Assembly (NCBI RefSeq): GCF_006363815.1
Contig: NZ_RRYT01000015.1
Location: 68,275 to 132,274, forward strand
Reading direction: 5' to 3'
Origin: Thermomonospora catenispora
GTDB lineage: Bacteria; Actinomycetota; Actinomycetes; Streptosporangiales; Streptosporangiaceae
Length of the DNA: 64,000 bases
Positions within the stretch are counted from its first letter, which is position 1, and each line of letters opens with the position of its first letter. Of the stretch, positions 7,318-16,142 are shown in pieces. The position numbers and the translations under genes are program-made. Under the pieces are notes generated by a model, which had not been told where the DNA came from, did not search any database, and saw only the letters and a list, made by a program, of their open reading frames with translations.

Positions 7318-8499
7318 GTGGACTTCGACCTTCCGGAGAGCGCGATCGCGGTGCGCGACGGGGTGCGGGCGGTCGCCGAGCGGTACGACCAGGCCTACTG
7401 GGACCGGTGCGACGCCGAGAAGCGCTGGCCCGAGGAGGTCTGGCAGGACCTGGTCAAGGGCGGTTGGACGGCGCTGGCGATCCCCGAGGAGTACGGCGGC
7501 GGCGGACAGGGGCTGCTGGAGCTGGCGGTGGCGCTGGAGAGCCTGGCGGCCGGCGGCGCGGGCGGGGCCGCCTCGTTCCTGTACCTGCTGACCCCGGCGT
7601 TCGGCGGGCTGACCATCGCCCGGCACGGCACCGAGAGGCAGCGGGCCGAGTTCCTGCCGAAGATCGCCGCCGGCGCGCTGAACACCTGCTTCGCCATCAC
7701 CGAGCCGGACGCCGGCAGCAACGCCATCGACATCGTCACCCGGGCGGTCCGCGACGGCGACCACTTCGTGGTGCACGGACAGAAGATCTGGATCTCCGGG
7801 GTCGAGCGGGCCGACTTCATGGTGCTGGTGACCCGCACCATCCCGGCCGCCGAGGCCGGCCCCCGGGTCAACGGGTTCACCGTGCTGCTGGTGGACGTCA
7901 AGGAGGCGCTGGCTGAGGGGACCCTGACCTACCGGCCGATCCCCAAGCTCGGCACCAACATCGTCGCCTCCAGCATGGTGTTCCTGGACGGTGTGCGGGT
8001 GCCGGTCGACCGGGTGCTCGGCGAGGTGGACCAGGGCTTCACGGTGCTGTGGGACATCCTGAACCCCGAGCGGATCCTGGCCGCCGCCGGCGGGGTCGGC
8101 TCCGGCGAGCTGGTGCTCAAGACCGCCTGCGACTACGCCCGGGAGCGCGCCCCGTTCGGCAAGCCCATCGGGGCCAACCAGGCGGTGGCGTTCCCGCTGG
8201 CGCGGATCAAGGCCCAGCTGGAGCTGGCCCGGCTGATGACCTACAAGGCCGCCTGGCTGTGGGATCGGCGGCGTCCGTGCGGCGCGGAGGCCAACATCGC
8301 CAAGCTGACCGCGGCCGACGCGGCCTGGCAGGCGGCGGACCGGGCGTTCCAGGTCCACGGCGGGATGGCCTACTCGCTGGAGTACCCGGTGGCGCGCTTC
8401 TTCCGCGACGCGCGGATCGCCAAGAACATCCCGGTCGCCGAGGAGCTGGTGCTCGCCCACATCGCCCAGCACGAGCTGGGATTGCCCAAGTCCTACTGA
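7318..8499 (+). CDS. Acyl-CoA dehydrogenase family protein
   Basis: A 393-residue FAD-dependent acyl-CoA dehydrogenase. It has the flavin-binding CFAITEPDAGSNAIDI segment (~residues 125-140), KIWISG, and the C-terminal FQVHGGMAYS region and final helices. The catalytic base position cannot be assigned without an alignment. Members oxidise acyl-CoA to 2-enoyl-CoA, passing electrons to ETF. The GTG at 7318 follows GAGGAGG; an earlier in-frame GTG at 7285 lacks such a site. It is probably controlled by the upstream TetR gene. Substrate chain length is unknown. Confidence 0.9.
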   Translation: MDFDLPESAIAVRDGVRAVAERYDQAYWDRCDAEKRWPEEVWQDLVKGGWTALAIPEEYGGGGQGLLELAVALESLAAGGAGGAASFLYLLTPAFGGLTIARHGTERQRAEFLPKIAAGALNTCFAITEPDAGSNAIDIVTRAVRDGDHFVVHGQKIWISGVERADFMVLVTRTIPAAEAGPRVNGFTVLLVDVKEALAEGTLTYRPIPKLGTNIVASSMVFLDGVRVPVDRVLGEVDQGFTVLWDILNPERILAAAGGVGSGELVLKTACDYARERAPFGKPIGANQAVAFPLARIKAQLELARLMTYKAAWLWDRRRPCGAEANIAKLTAADAAWQAADRAFQVHGGMAYSLEYPVARFFRDARIAKNIPVAEELVLAHIAQHELGLPKSY

Positions 8500-8586
8500 A
8501 ATCGGGTGTTGCCCGCGTCACATCCGGGGACGATCATGGGGGGCGTCGACGTCCCCCGACACCCCCTGTCGTTCCGGGAGGCGCAC

Positions 8587-9021
8587 ATGCCGGAGTCGTA
8601 CGCCAGCGCCGTGATCAACGCCAGCGCCGAGGAGGTCTGGGCGTACGTCCGCGATCCGGGCAACCTGTCCCGGTGGCGGCCGGGCATCGAGACCTGCGCG
8701 ATCGAGGACGGCGGTCCGCCGGACCGGGTGGGCGCGGTGCGGCGGCTGATCGGGGTCGGCGACAGGGTGTTCCGGGAGCGGCTGACCCGGCTGGACGACG
8801 CCGCCCGGTGCTGCTCGTTCGACATCATCGACTGCCCGCTGCCGGTCCGCGACTGCCGCACCACGATCCGGGTGGCGCCGGTGACCGACACCGGGCAGGC
8901 GTTCGTGGAATGGCGGGCCGAGTTCACCGCCGACGCCGCCGACGAGCGCGCGATGACCGCCACGTTCGACCAGGCGGTGCTGGGGTCGGCGCTGGACCTG
9001 CTACGGCGCCGGTTCGGCTGA
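8587..9021 (+). CDS. SRPBCC-family (polyketide cyclase/START-like) protein
   Basis: A 144-residue single SRPBCC domain: an N-terminal strand (ASAVINASAEEVWAYVRDPG), the W-R-PGI loop, and a C-terminal helix ending LDLLRRRFG. These proteins have a hydrophobic pocket for lipids, aromatics or polyketides; no catalytic residue can be assigned. The ATG at 8587 is preceded by GGGAGG. It follows the acyl-CoA dehydrogenase by 87 bases in the same direction, so co-transcription is possible. It overlaps the convergent esterase gene by 21 bases. Confidence 0.78.
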   Translation: MPESYASAVINASAEEVWAYVRDPGNLSRWRPGIETCAIEDGGPPDRVGAVRRLIGVGDRVFRERLTRLDDAARCCSFDIIDCPLPVRDCRTTIRVAPVTDTGQAFVEWRAEFTADAADERAMTATFDQAVLGSALDLLRRRFG

Positions 9022-9969
9022 CCGGCCGGCCCGGTCGGCGGTGAACGCCGCGCGCAGCCGGGCCGCGGCCAGGGCGCGGGCGTGCGCCCCCTCGGGGAAG
9101 ATCTCCGGGAGCAGGAAGAACGAGTGGATCGTGCCGGGGTAGCGGCGCAGCTCCACCGGCACCCCGGCCTCGGCCATCCGCCGGGCGTAGGCCTCGCCCT
9201 CGTCGCGCAGGATGTCGCACTCGGCGGTGATCACGGTGGCCGGCGCCAGCCCGGACAGGTCGGCGGCGCGCAGGGGGGCCAGGCGGGGGGAGGCGGGATC
9301 CGCGCCGCCCCGGTACATCTCCAGGCAGGAGGCCATCACCGCGGCGTCCAGGCCCAGGCCGGCGCCGTACTCGGCCCAGCTGGGGGTGTCCATCGCCGTG
9401 TCGGTGACGGGATAGACCAGCAGCTGATGGACCAGCGGCAGATCCTCGTCGCGGGCCTGCCGGGCGACCACGGCGGCCAGGTTGCCGCCCGCGCTCTCCC
9501 CCGCGACCGCCAGCCGCGCCGGGTCGGCGCCGTACCGCTCGGGACGCGCGGCCACATCGGCCAGCACGGCCCACGCGTCCTCGACGGCGGCCGGGAACGG
9601 ATGCTCAGGGGCCAGCCGGTAGCCCACGCTCACCACCGCGCAGTCCGCGCGGGCCGACAGGTCCCGGCACACCCCGTCCACATCGTCGATGTCGCCGAGC
9701 ACGAAGCCGCCGCCGTGCAGGTACACCAGGGCGGGCAGCGGGCCGGCGGAACGGGGGCGGGGCCGGTACAGCCGCACCGGGACCGGCCCGGCGGGACCGG
9801 CCGCCGTCAGGTCCCGCACCTCGGCCAGCGGCGGATACGGCGGACGCTCCGGAGGCGGGAGGCGCCGCCGGGCACGTCGCAGCTCCTCGATCGAGGACGC
9901 GTTCCCGGTCAGCTCCGCGCACAGGGCGAGCAGTTCGCGGAACCGCTGGATCTGCGGCTGCGAGGGCAC
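9001..9969 (-). CDS. Alpha/beta hydrolase of the hormone-sensitive-lipase family
   Basis: A 322-residue esterase. It shows the oxyanion-hole HGGGFVLGD motif (~residues 89-97), nucleophile GESAGGNLA, acid ECDILRDEG and histidine GTIHSFF, the complete triad of HSL/bacterial carboxylesterases. It should hydrolyse short-chain esters in the cytoplasm. I chose GTG 9969 because GGAGG lies 4 bases upstream and the product has the usual family length; the frame is open much further upstream. A 53-base gap separates it from the upstream amidotransferase-like gene, suggesting an operon. Confidence 0.88.
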   Translation of the reverse strand: MPSQPQIQRFRELLALCAELTGNASSIEELRRARRRLPPPERPPYPPLAEVRDLTAAGPAGPVPVRLYRPRPRSAGPLPALVYLHGGGFVLGDIDDVDGVCRDLSARADCAVVSVGYRLAPEHPFPAAVEDAWAVLADVAARPERYGADPARLAVAGESAGGNLAAVVARQARDEDLPLVHQLLVYPVTDTAMDTPSWAEYGAGLGLDAAVMASCLEMYRGGADPASPRLAPLRAADLSGLAPATVITAECDILRDEGEAYARRMAEAGVPVELRRYPGTIHSFFLLPEIFPEGAHARALAAARLRAAFTADRAGRSAEPAP

Positions 9970-10022
9970 GAGACCTCCAGGGCGTCGGGTGCACGGACGA
10001 GCCGAATGCGCGGGCGGGACGG

Positions 10023-10757
10023 TCATCCGCCGCCGGCCTCGGCGACGAGCCCGGCGAACAGGCGCAGGTCGTCGCCGTCTTCTGGATGCCACTGCACGCC
10101 CAGCCCAAACCGGTGCCCCGACAGCTCCACCGCCTCCACCACCCGGTCGTCGGTCCAGGCCACCGGGACCAGTCCGGCGCCGAGCCGGTCGACCGCCTGG
10201 TGGTGGTAGGTGGGCACCTCGACCTGGTCGCCGAGCATCGCGCCGAGCAGGCATTCGGGGGCGATGCGCACCCGGTGGCGGCCGATCCGCCCGGGCGCCG
10301 GCAGGTGCTCCTCGTGCCCGACGACCTCCGGCAGATGCTGCAGAAGGGTGCCGCCGAGGGCCACGTTGAGCAGCTGCATGCCCCGGCAGACGGCCAGGAA
10401 CGGCAGACCGGCCTCCAGCACGGCGCGGACCAGGGCCAGCTCGAAGCGGTCGCGCCGGGGATGCGGCGGGCCGGTCTCCGGGTGCCGCCGGGCCCCGTAC
10501 AGCGCGGGGTCCACGTCGGGGCCGCCGGCGAGCACGACGCCGTCCAGCCGTCGCATCAGAGCGGGCAGGCCGTCGAGCGCGTCCGTCGGAGGGATCAGCA
10601 CCGGCACGCCGCCGGCCCGTTCGATCGCCCGCGGATAGGACGCCGGGAGCAGCGTCGCCTCGCGGATCCACACGCCCCAGCGGGCGGGATCCTCATAGGC
10701 GGTCACCCCGATGATCGGCGGTGCGCCGCGCGGCGCGCCGGTCTGGCCGTCGGTCAT
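10023..10757 (-). CDS. Gamma-glutamyl-gamma-aminobutyrate hydrolase-family (class I GATase-like) protein
   Basis: A 244-residue peptidase C26 protein. It has the DGVVLAGGPDVDPALYG loop, the nucleophile elbow LAVCRGMQLLN with the catalytic cysteine (~residue 116), and the QWHPED histidine/acid pair near the C-terminus, as in PuuD. PuuD-type enzymes cleave gamma-glutamyl amides in polyamine catabolism; whether that is the substrate here is not shown, as no other put genes are near. ATG 10757 is preceded by GGAGGGGAG. It is first in a likely two-gene operon with the esterase. Confidence 0.85.
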   Translation of the reverse strand: MTDGQTGAPRGAPPIIGVTAYEDPARWGVWIREATLLPASYPRAIERAGGVPVLIPPTDALDGLPALMRRLDGVVLAGGPDVDPALYGARRHPETGPPHPRRDRFELALVRAVLEAGLPFLAVCRGMQLLNVALGGTLLQHLPEVVGHEEHLPAPGRIGRHRVRIAPECLLGAMLGDQVEVPTYHHQAVDRLGAGLVPVAWTDDRVVEAVELSGHRFGLGVQWHPEDGDDLRLFAGLVAEAGGG

Positions 10758-11225
10758 GCGCTGCTCCCCTCCCGAGAACCGGGCCGCCGGGGTTTTCGGA
10801 CCGGCCGGTTCGGAATATGGATACCCGCCACCCGTCGTACCGATCACCGTTCCGCACCCGGCGCCTCCCGGTGGGGAAATTCACTCCCCGGGAGAAGATC
10901 TTTCCACTGCTTGACGGGCCTCCCGTCACCGACCGTGCCCGACCAGGCGATCCGGTCGAGCATCGCTCACCGGCGGTGACCGGAAGCCTCCGGAGGAATG
11001 TTCGATATTCGAACACCGCGTACCGAATCGGATGCGTCAGACGCCATCGACACGGCATTCCACGCCGACCGAATATGCCATTCATCGGCGGAACCGGTTG
11101 AGCCCTTCCGAAAGCGATGCGAGACTCTCAGCAAGCCGGACATGCCGCTGGTAGCGATCATGTCCGCCGCATTCCCGCCGCGCCTTCGCAGTCCCCTGAA
11201 TCACCCCAGAGGGCGAGTAGAACCC
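10758..11225. other. Intergenic region upstream of flavohemoglobin
   Basis: This 468-base divergent region has lower GC than its neighbours and carries the inverted repeat at 10999-11015. The open frame entering flavohemoglobin from 10998 gives a non-conserved 76-residue extension, and I do not regard it as coding. Confidence 0.5.
10999..11015. promoter_or_regulatory. 17-bp inverted repeat upstream of flavohemoglobin
   Basis: Perfect arms TGTTCGA/TCGAACA with spacer TAT, about 210 bases upstream of the flavohemoglobin start. It is a candidate operator. It resembles an inside-out SOS box but does not match the LexA consensus order. Confidence 0.4.
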
Positions 11226-12404
11226 ATGTCGCCTGATGCCCGAATCGTCAAAGAGACTTTCGCCTTGCTGGAACCGAACGCCGATCGGGCGGTCGCGTAT
11301 TTCTACGGCCGGCTGTTCGCCGAGCAGCCGCGACTGCGCGCATTGTTCCCCCCGGCGCTGGACGCCCAGCGCGACCGGGCGTTGCGGGTGCTGACCCGCC
11401 TGGTGTGGAGCCTGGAGGATCCCGCCGTCTTCGAGGACCGGCTGCGCCGGCTCGGCCGCGAGCATCGCAAGATGGGTCTGGGCCGGGAGCACTACCCGGC
11501 GGTGGGCGCCGCGCTGGTGGCGACGCTGCGCCGGTTCGCCGCCGACGCCTGGACCCCGCGGGTGGAGGCGGCCTGGACCTCGGTGTTCGCCGCCGCCGTG
11601 CGCACGATGACCGAGGCCGCCGAGGCCGACGCGGCGCGCACGCCCCCGTGGTGGCTCGGCGAGGTGATCGGCCACGAACGCCGCCGGCACGACATCGCGG
11701 TGCTGACGGTGCGGCCCGGCCAGCCGCTGCCCTACGCCGCCGGACAGCACGTCACGGTCCAGACGTCCCGCTGGCCGCGGGTGTGGCGGCCCTACTCGGT
11801 GGCCAACGCGCCCCGCCCCGACGGCGTCCTCACCCTGCACGTGCGGGCCGTCCCCGCCGGCTGGATCAGCGGAACGCTGGTCCGGCACACCGCCGTGGGC
11901 GACACCGTGATGCTCGGTCCGGCGCAGGGCGAGATGACCTTGGACCGCGCCGGGGACCGGGACCTGCTGCTGGTCGCCGGCGGGACCGGGCTGGCCCCGC
12001 TCAAGGCGCTCGCCGAGCAGTCCCTCGCCGCGAGCCCGGGCCGCCGGATCGACCTGGTGTGGGGCGTCCGCACCGTGACCGACCTGTACGACCTGCCCGC
12101 GCTGCGGGCCATGGAGTCCGCCTGCCCGGCGCTGCGGGTGATCCCCGTGGTCTCCGACGACCCCGGCTTCGAGGGCCTGCGCGGCGCCGTCCCGGACGCG
12201 CTGCGGCGGCTGGAGGACCTGCCCGTGGCCGACGGGCACGCCTATGTGAGCGGCCCTCCCGCGATGGTGTCCCGGACCGTGCGGGCGCTGCGGGAGCTGG
12301 GGGCGCCGCCGGAGCGGATCGAGCACGACGGATCCGACCTGGACCCCGATCCCGCGGTCGTCGAGCCCGCCCCGGTCGGAGCGGCCGGGCTCAGTCGGTC
12401 ATAG
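11226..12404 (+). CDS. Flavohemoglobin-type globin/FAD/NAD oxidoreductase
   Basis: A 392-residue protein. An N-terminal globin domain (~1-140) carries the proximal-histidine segment REHRKMGLGREHYPAVG. An FNR-type FAD domain has RPYSVANAP, and an NAD(P)H domain has VAGGTGLAPLKAL and YVSGPPAMV. Flavohemoglobins detoxify nitric oxide by dioxygenation to nitrate; some actinobacterial members have divergent haem pockets and other roles, so NO activity is inferred. The ATG at 11226 starts at the globin domain. It is convergent with and overlaps the metallo-beta-lactamase gene by 14 bases. Confidence 0.85.
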   Translation: MSPDARIVKETFALLEPNADRAVAYFYGRLFAEQPRLRALFPPALDAQRDRALRVLTRLVWSLEDPAVFEDRLRRLGREHRKMGLGREHYPAVGAALVATLRRFAADAWTPRVEAAWTSVFAAAVRTMTEAAEADAARTPPWWLGEVIGHERRRHDIAVLTVRPGQPLPYAAGQHVTVQTSRWPRVWRPYSVANAPRPDGVLTLHVRAVPAGWISGTLVRHTAVGDTVMLGPAQGEMTLDRAGDRDLLLVAGGTGLAPLKALAEQSLAASPGRRIDLVWGVRTVTDLYDLPALRAMESACPALRVIPVVSDDPGFEGLRGAVPDALRRLEDLPVADGHAYVSGPPAMVSRTVRALRELGAPPERIEHDGSDLDPDPAVVEPAPVGAAGLSRS

Positions 12405-13443
12405 CGCGCCAGCGCACCGGCGGGCCGTCCAGCATCCGCACCCGCTGCTGGGCCGCCAGCATCACCAGGTGGGCCAGCGTCTCCAGCAGGGCGGTGCGCC
12501 GCATGAACGGCCGGATCTCCTCCCACGGCCGCGACCAGGTCAGCCGGCGCGCCAGCTCCCATGCGGTGGCCCCGCCCTCGCCGAAGGAGATGACCAGGAG
12601 GGCGATCTCGTCGAGCCGGGCGGTGTGGTGGGCGGCCAACGCGGCGACCCGATCGGCCAGCCCGGTGAACCGGTACTCGTGGGCCGGCAGCACCTCCTCC
12701 ACGTCCAGCCCGCGCACCTTGTCCAGAGAGTCGAAGAAGTCGGCCAGCGGGTTGTGCCGCTGCTGCGGATGGACGGAGATCGCCGGCGTGATCCGCGGCA
12801 GCACATGGTCGCCGGACAGCAGCAGCCGCCGGTCGGGGTCCAGGAAGCACACGTGCCCCGGCGAGTGTCCCGGCGTCCACACCGTCCGCAGCCGCCACCC
12901 GGGGATCGGCACCTGCTCGCCGTCCTCCAGCACAAGCTCCGGGTCGGTGTGCCGGACCAACGGCAGAATCGTGCGGGACGCCTCGGCCAGCGCCCCGGCC
13001 TCCTCCTCGGGAACCCCGTGCACGATCATCTGCTCGCGGATCGCCGTGATCAGGCCGTCGAAGTCGGTGTAACGGGCGCGCAGCAGCCCGGCGTCGGCCG
13101 GGTGCATCGCCACCCAGGCCCCCGAGGCCTCACGGATCCGCCCGGCCAGCCCGTAGTGGTCGGGGTGCAGATGGGTGACCAGCACCGCCCGCACGTCGGT
13201 GATCTCGCGGCCGGCGACGGCCAGCCCGGCGCACAGCGCCTCCCACGCCTCGGGCGTGTCCCAGCCTGCGTCCACCAGGGCGATGCCCCCGTCCGGCAGC
13301 TCCAGCCCGTACACCAGCACGTACCGCAGCGGGTTGTCGGGCAGCGGAACCGGGAACGACCACAATCCCGGCCGGACCTGCTCCACCGGCGGAAGCACCT
13401 TGTCCTGCCACGCCTGATGCTGAACCGTCCCCGTGATCTTCAC
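12391..13443 (-). CDS. Metallo-beta-lactamase-fold hydrolase
   Basis: A 350-residue MBL-fold protein. It has the metal site THLHPDHYG (~residues 91-99), a later GHSPGH histidine, SGDHVLP aspartate and PAHEYRF histidine, so the dinuclear site looks complete. A C-terminal winged-helix-like extension (~265-340) follows, as in LACTB2-like proteins. The reaction is unknown: thioesterase, lactonase or nuclease are possible. GTG 13443 is preceded by GAGGAG. Confidence 0.85.
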   Translation of the reverse strand: MKITGTVQHQAWQDKVLPPVEQVRPGLWSFPVPLPDNPLRYVLVYGLELPDGGIALVDAGWDTPEAWEALCAGLAVAGREITDVRAVLVTHLHPDHYGLAGRIREASGAWVAMHPADAGLLRARYTDFDGLITAIREQMIVHGVPEEEAGALAEASRTILPLVRHTDPELVLEDGEQVPIPGWRLRTVWTPGHSPGHVCFLDPDRRLLLSGDHVLPRITPAISVHPQQRHNPLADFFDSLDKVRGLDVEEVLPAHEYRFTGLADRVAALAAHHTARLDEIALLVISFGEGGATAWELARRLTWSRPWEEIRPFMRRTALLETLAHLVMLAAQQRVRMLDGPPVRWRAMTD

Positions 13444-13521
13444 CGCGCGCTCCTCAGACCGTCCGCCCCCGATCGCCCAAGGTGTCTATCACGCGCGTCA
13501 GACGCCGATTCCGGCGGGTCC

Positions 13522-14331
13522 TCATCGCCGGGCGCGTTCGTGCAAGAACGCCGCGGTGGTCTCGTCGGCCGGATAGAACGACTCGATGGCCAGCTCCGCC
13601 AGCGTGATGTCGAGCGGGGAGCCGAACGTGGCGATGGTGCTGAAGAACGACAGCTCCCGATCGCCGACGCGGATCCGCAACGGCACCAGGACCTCCCCGC
13701 CGGTCGGCATCGGGAACGTCCCGGCGTCGTCGGGGACCGGATAGTCGCGCAGCTCCCGATACAACCGGGCCAGTGACTCGTCGGCGGTCAGCGCGACGTG
13801 CCGGCGGAGCCGGTCGACCATGTGGGCGCGCCACTCCCCCAGGTTGAGGACGGTGCGGGCCATCCCCTCCGGATGCATGCTCAGCCGCAGCACGTTCACC
13901 GGCGGCTCCAGCAGATGCGGCGCGGCCCCCTCCATGAAGAGCGCGGCGGCGGCGTTGGCGTCGATCAGGTTCCACAGACGGTCCACCACGACCGCCGGGT
14001 AGGGCTCGTGTCCGGTGAGGATCTTGCGCAACGCGGCCCGCACCGTCTCCATCCGCGGTTCCTCGATCGGCGTGTGGGTGTACACCGGTGCGTAGCCGGC
14101 CGCGATCAGCAGCAGGTTGCGGTCGCGCAGCGGGACGTCCAGATGCTCGGCCAGCCGCAGCAACAGCTCCCGGCTGGGCGTCGACCGTCCGGTCTCCACG
14201 AAGCTCAGGTGCCGGGTCGACACCCCGACCGCCAGTGACAGCTCCAGCTGGCTCAGCCGTCGATGCCGCCGCCAGGCCCGCAGCTGCTCACCGACCGGCC
14301 GCACGTCTCCCAGCGAGATCATCGTCGTCAC
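13522..14331 (-). CDS. XRE-family regulator with MmyB-like ligand-binding domain
   Basis: A 269-residue regulator. An HTH_3 domain (~12-70; SQLELSLAVGVSTRHLSFVE) is followed by the MmyB-like C-terminal domain (~100-265; MHPEGMARTVLNLGEWRAHMVDRLR pattern), which binds fatty-acid-like ligands in its relatives. The gene is divergent from a PaaI-type thioesterase. A weak ATTAC/GTAAT inverted repeat lies between them at 14367-14383. In many actinomycetes such regulators control a neighbouring short-chain enzyme; here the thioesterase is the likely target. Confidence 0.88.
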   Translation of the reverse strand: MTTMISLGDVRPVGEQLRAWRRHRRLSQLELSLAVGVSTRHLSFVETGRSTPSRELLLRLAEHLDVPLRDRNLLLIAAGYAPVYTHTPIEEPRMETVRAALRKILTGHEPYPAVVVDRLWNLIDANAAAALFMEGAAPHLLEPPVNVLRLSMHPEGMARTVLNLGEWRAHMVDRLRRHVALTADESLARLYRELRDYPVPDDAGTFPMPTGGEVLVPLRIRVGDRELSFFSTIATFGSPLDITLAELAIESFYPADETTAAFLHERARR

Positions 14332-14452
14332 GGTCCGACGTTATCGGCCCCCTGTTCATGACGACGATTACCCATCGAGTAATGGCCGCGGCGCGGCGAC
14401 GGGGACGAGGGTGGTGGCGACCGCGTCCGCCGCGATTCCTCAGGGAGCCGCC

Positions 14453-14848
14453 ATGACGACCGAAGAGCTGCTGGAGGCCATGCCGTTCGCCGCCGCGGTG
14501 GGGGTGCGGATCGACGCCGCCGCGCCCGGGGAGGTGACCGGCCGCCTGGAGTGGGCGCCGGAACGCTGCACCGCCGGCGGGGCGATGCACGGCGGTGCGC
14601 TGATGGCGCTGGCCGACAGCCTCGGCGCGGTGTGCGCGTTCCTCAACCTGCCGCCGGAGGCGTCGACCACCACGCTGGAGTCCAAGACGAACTTCTTCCG
14701 CGGCGTACGCGAGGGAACGGTCCGCGCCGTGGCCCGACCGCTGCACGTCGGCCGCACCTCCATCGTCGTGCAGACCGACCTGTACGACGACCGGGACCGC
14801 CGCGTCGCCCAGGTCACCCAGACCCAGGCGGTGCTGACGCCCCGTTGA
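14453..14848 (+). CDS. PaaI-family hotdog-fold thioesterase
   Basis: A 131-residue single hotdog domain with the motif GGAMHGGALMALADSLG (residues ~42-58), which carries the catalytic acid region of the PaaI/YbgC group. It probably hydrolyses an aromatic or short acyl-CoA in the cytoplasm. The ATG at 14453 follows GGGAG. The gene ends at a strong hairpin and is divergent from the XRE/MmyB regulator. Confidence 0.85.
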   Translation: MTTEELLEAMPFAAAVGVRIDAAAPGEVTGRLEWAPERCTAGGAMHGGALMALADSLGAVCAFLNLPPEASTTTLESKTNFFRGVREGTVRAVARPLHVGRTSIVVQTDLYDDRDRRVAQVTQTQAVLTPR

Positions 14849-14880
14849 CCTCCTCCCCCGCCTTCGGGCGGTGAAGGAGG
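14849..14880. terminator. Bidirectional terminator hairpin
   Basis: An inverted repeat with arms starting CCTCC and ending GGAGG, a CCGCC/GGCGG inner stem and a TTCG tetraloop lies directly after the thioesterase stop and before the convergent PNPOx-like stop (14900). There is no long T-tract, as is usual in high-GC actinomycetes. Confidence 0.7.
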
Positions 14881-14899
14881 CATCCGATGAGGCCCGAGG

Positions 14900-15535
14900 T
14901 CACCGCTGGGCGTACAGCCCTTCGGAGTACTGCTCCCCGTAGTGGCGCTCCAGCTCCTCCAGCGTCTCCTCGACCCGCTGGACGCTCTTGACGATCTGCG
15001 CCGTCGAGGGCAGGGCCGTCGGGTTCCAGGTGGCCGGCTCCCACAGCGACGAGCGCAGGAACGCCTTGGCGCAGTGGAAGAAGATCTGCTCGATCTCCAC
15101 CAGGAGGGCCAGCGCGGGCCGATGTCCTTTGACGATCATGTCGTCGAAGAACGGAGCGTCCCGCAGCAACCGGGCCCGGCCGTTGATGCGCAGCGTCTCC
15201 CCCCGGCCGGGCACCAGGAAGATCAGCCCCACGTGCGGGTTGGTCAGCACGTTGCGGAAGCCGTCGGCGCGGCGGTTCCCCGGCCGTTCGGGGATGGCGA
15301 TCGTGGTGTCGTCGATGACGTGGACGAACCCGGGCGGGTCGCCCTTGGGCGACACGTCGCAGGTGCCGTCGGCGCCGGAGGTCGCGACCAGGCAGAACGG
15401 GGAGGCCGCCAGCCATCTGCGGTCCATCTCGTGCAGTCGGGCGCGCTCCTTGGCGGCCGCCCGGGGCACCGGCGGCCCGAGCAGGGCCCGCAGCTCCGCC
15501 TCCGAGGTGATCTCCGTGAACCCGCCGTCCGCCAT
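14900..15535 (-). CDS. Pyridoxamine 5'-phosphate oxidase-family FMN-binding protein
   Basis: A 211-residue PNPOx-like split beta-barrel protein of the group often called the MSMEG_1061 family: ASPFCLVATSGADGTCDVSPKGDPPGFV, then NPHVGLIFLVPGRGETLRINGRA. Such proteins bind FMN or F420 and are not true PdxH enzymes; the substrate is unknown. ATG 15535 gives full length. An inverted repeat (15601-15616) about 65 bases upstream may control it. Confidence 0.83.
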   Translation of the reverse strand: MADGGFTEITSEAELRALLGPPVPRAAAKERARLHEMDRRWLAASPFCLVATSGADGTCDVSPKGDPPGFVHVIDDTTIAIPERPGNRRADGFRNVLTNPHVGLIFLVPGRGETLRINGRARLLRDAPFFDDMIVKGHRPALALLVEIEQIFFHCAKAFLRSSLWEPATWNPTALPSTAQIVKSVQRVEETLEELERHYGEQYSEGLYAQR

Positions 15536-15600
15536 GGGCCCTCCTGCGCTCGATCGTGCGGGGCGATGCTAACCCGGCACCGGGACGGATTGAATCCGCC

Positions 15601-15616
15601 CACTGTCTTTACAGTG
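15601..15616. promoter_or_regulatory. 16-bp inverted repeat upstream of PNPOx-like gene
   Basis: Perfect arms CACTGT/ACAGTG with spacer CTTT, about 65 bases before the PNPOx-like ATG in a locally AT-rich patch. Candidate operator. Confidence 0.42.
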
Positions 15617-16019
15617 TAGATTTCTGGTTTCCTGCGGGAGGAGAGGCGTCGCACCCCGGCCGTCCCGTCCTCGACGACCAGATCCGCGCTCCGGATCGGG
15701 ACGGCCGGACCGGGACCGCCGCCGCTGGGCGCACGACGACCTCGAGCGCGCAGACGAGACGGATGGCGCGGCGCCGAACGCCCCGAGCGCCCGCGGCGCC
15801 GCGAAGACCGACGGCGCACCGCCCCGATCCGGCCGACGGGGCCGCCGCCGGGCCCGACGCGAAGTCCGTGGCCGGCCGCCGCATCCGCCTCGGCGCCGAC
15901 GTCGCATGAGAAACCGACGCCACAGCTGAAAATCGAAGGCGTTCACTTCCGCCGAAGCCCTGCCGGGACGGCGTCCGCCATCCGCTCCAGCACCCCTTTC
16001 CCCCGGCATTGGCGAACGT

Positions 16020-16060
16020 CCATGACAATGGAGTCGTCCCAGGTCACTCAATTGTCATGG
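16020..16060. promoter_or_regulatory. Widely spaced inverted repeat upstream of padR
   Basis: Perfect 10-bp arms CCATGACAAT (16020-16029) and ATTGTCATGG (16051-16060) have starts 31 bases apart, about three helical turns, and end 82 bases before the PadR ATG. This geometry suits a dimer pair or loop; autoregulation by PadR is inferred. Confidence 0.45.
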
Positions 16061-16142
16061 CGTTATCGCGATGCGCAACGATCCATTTTTCTCCCGGGCC
16101 GAGGGCGACGAATTCTTCGCGTTTCTCCTATAGACTGTCGAC

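Larger units (their letters stand above)
15536..16142. other. Intergenic region between divergent PNPOx-like and PadR genes
   Basis: A 607-base region with an inverted repeat near each gene (15601-15616 and 16020-16060). Short open frames in the middle have no recognisable features. Confidence 0.5.

Noticed and set aside
10999..11015. LexA/SOS box
   Set aside because: The half-sites are in the reverse order (TTCGA outside-in) compared with the actinobacterial CGAAC-N4-GTTCG consensus.
10998..11225. N-terminal extension of flavohemoglobin from ATG 10998
   Set aside because: The ribosome site is only one base from that ATG and the 76 extra residues do not resemble globin sequence.
15556..15909. 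Small plus-strand frame in the PNPOx-PadR gap
   Set aside because: No ribosome site, Arg/Pro/Ala low-complexity composition, no motif.
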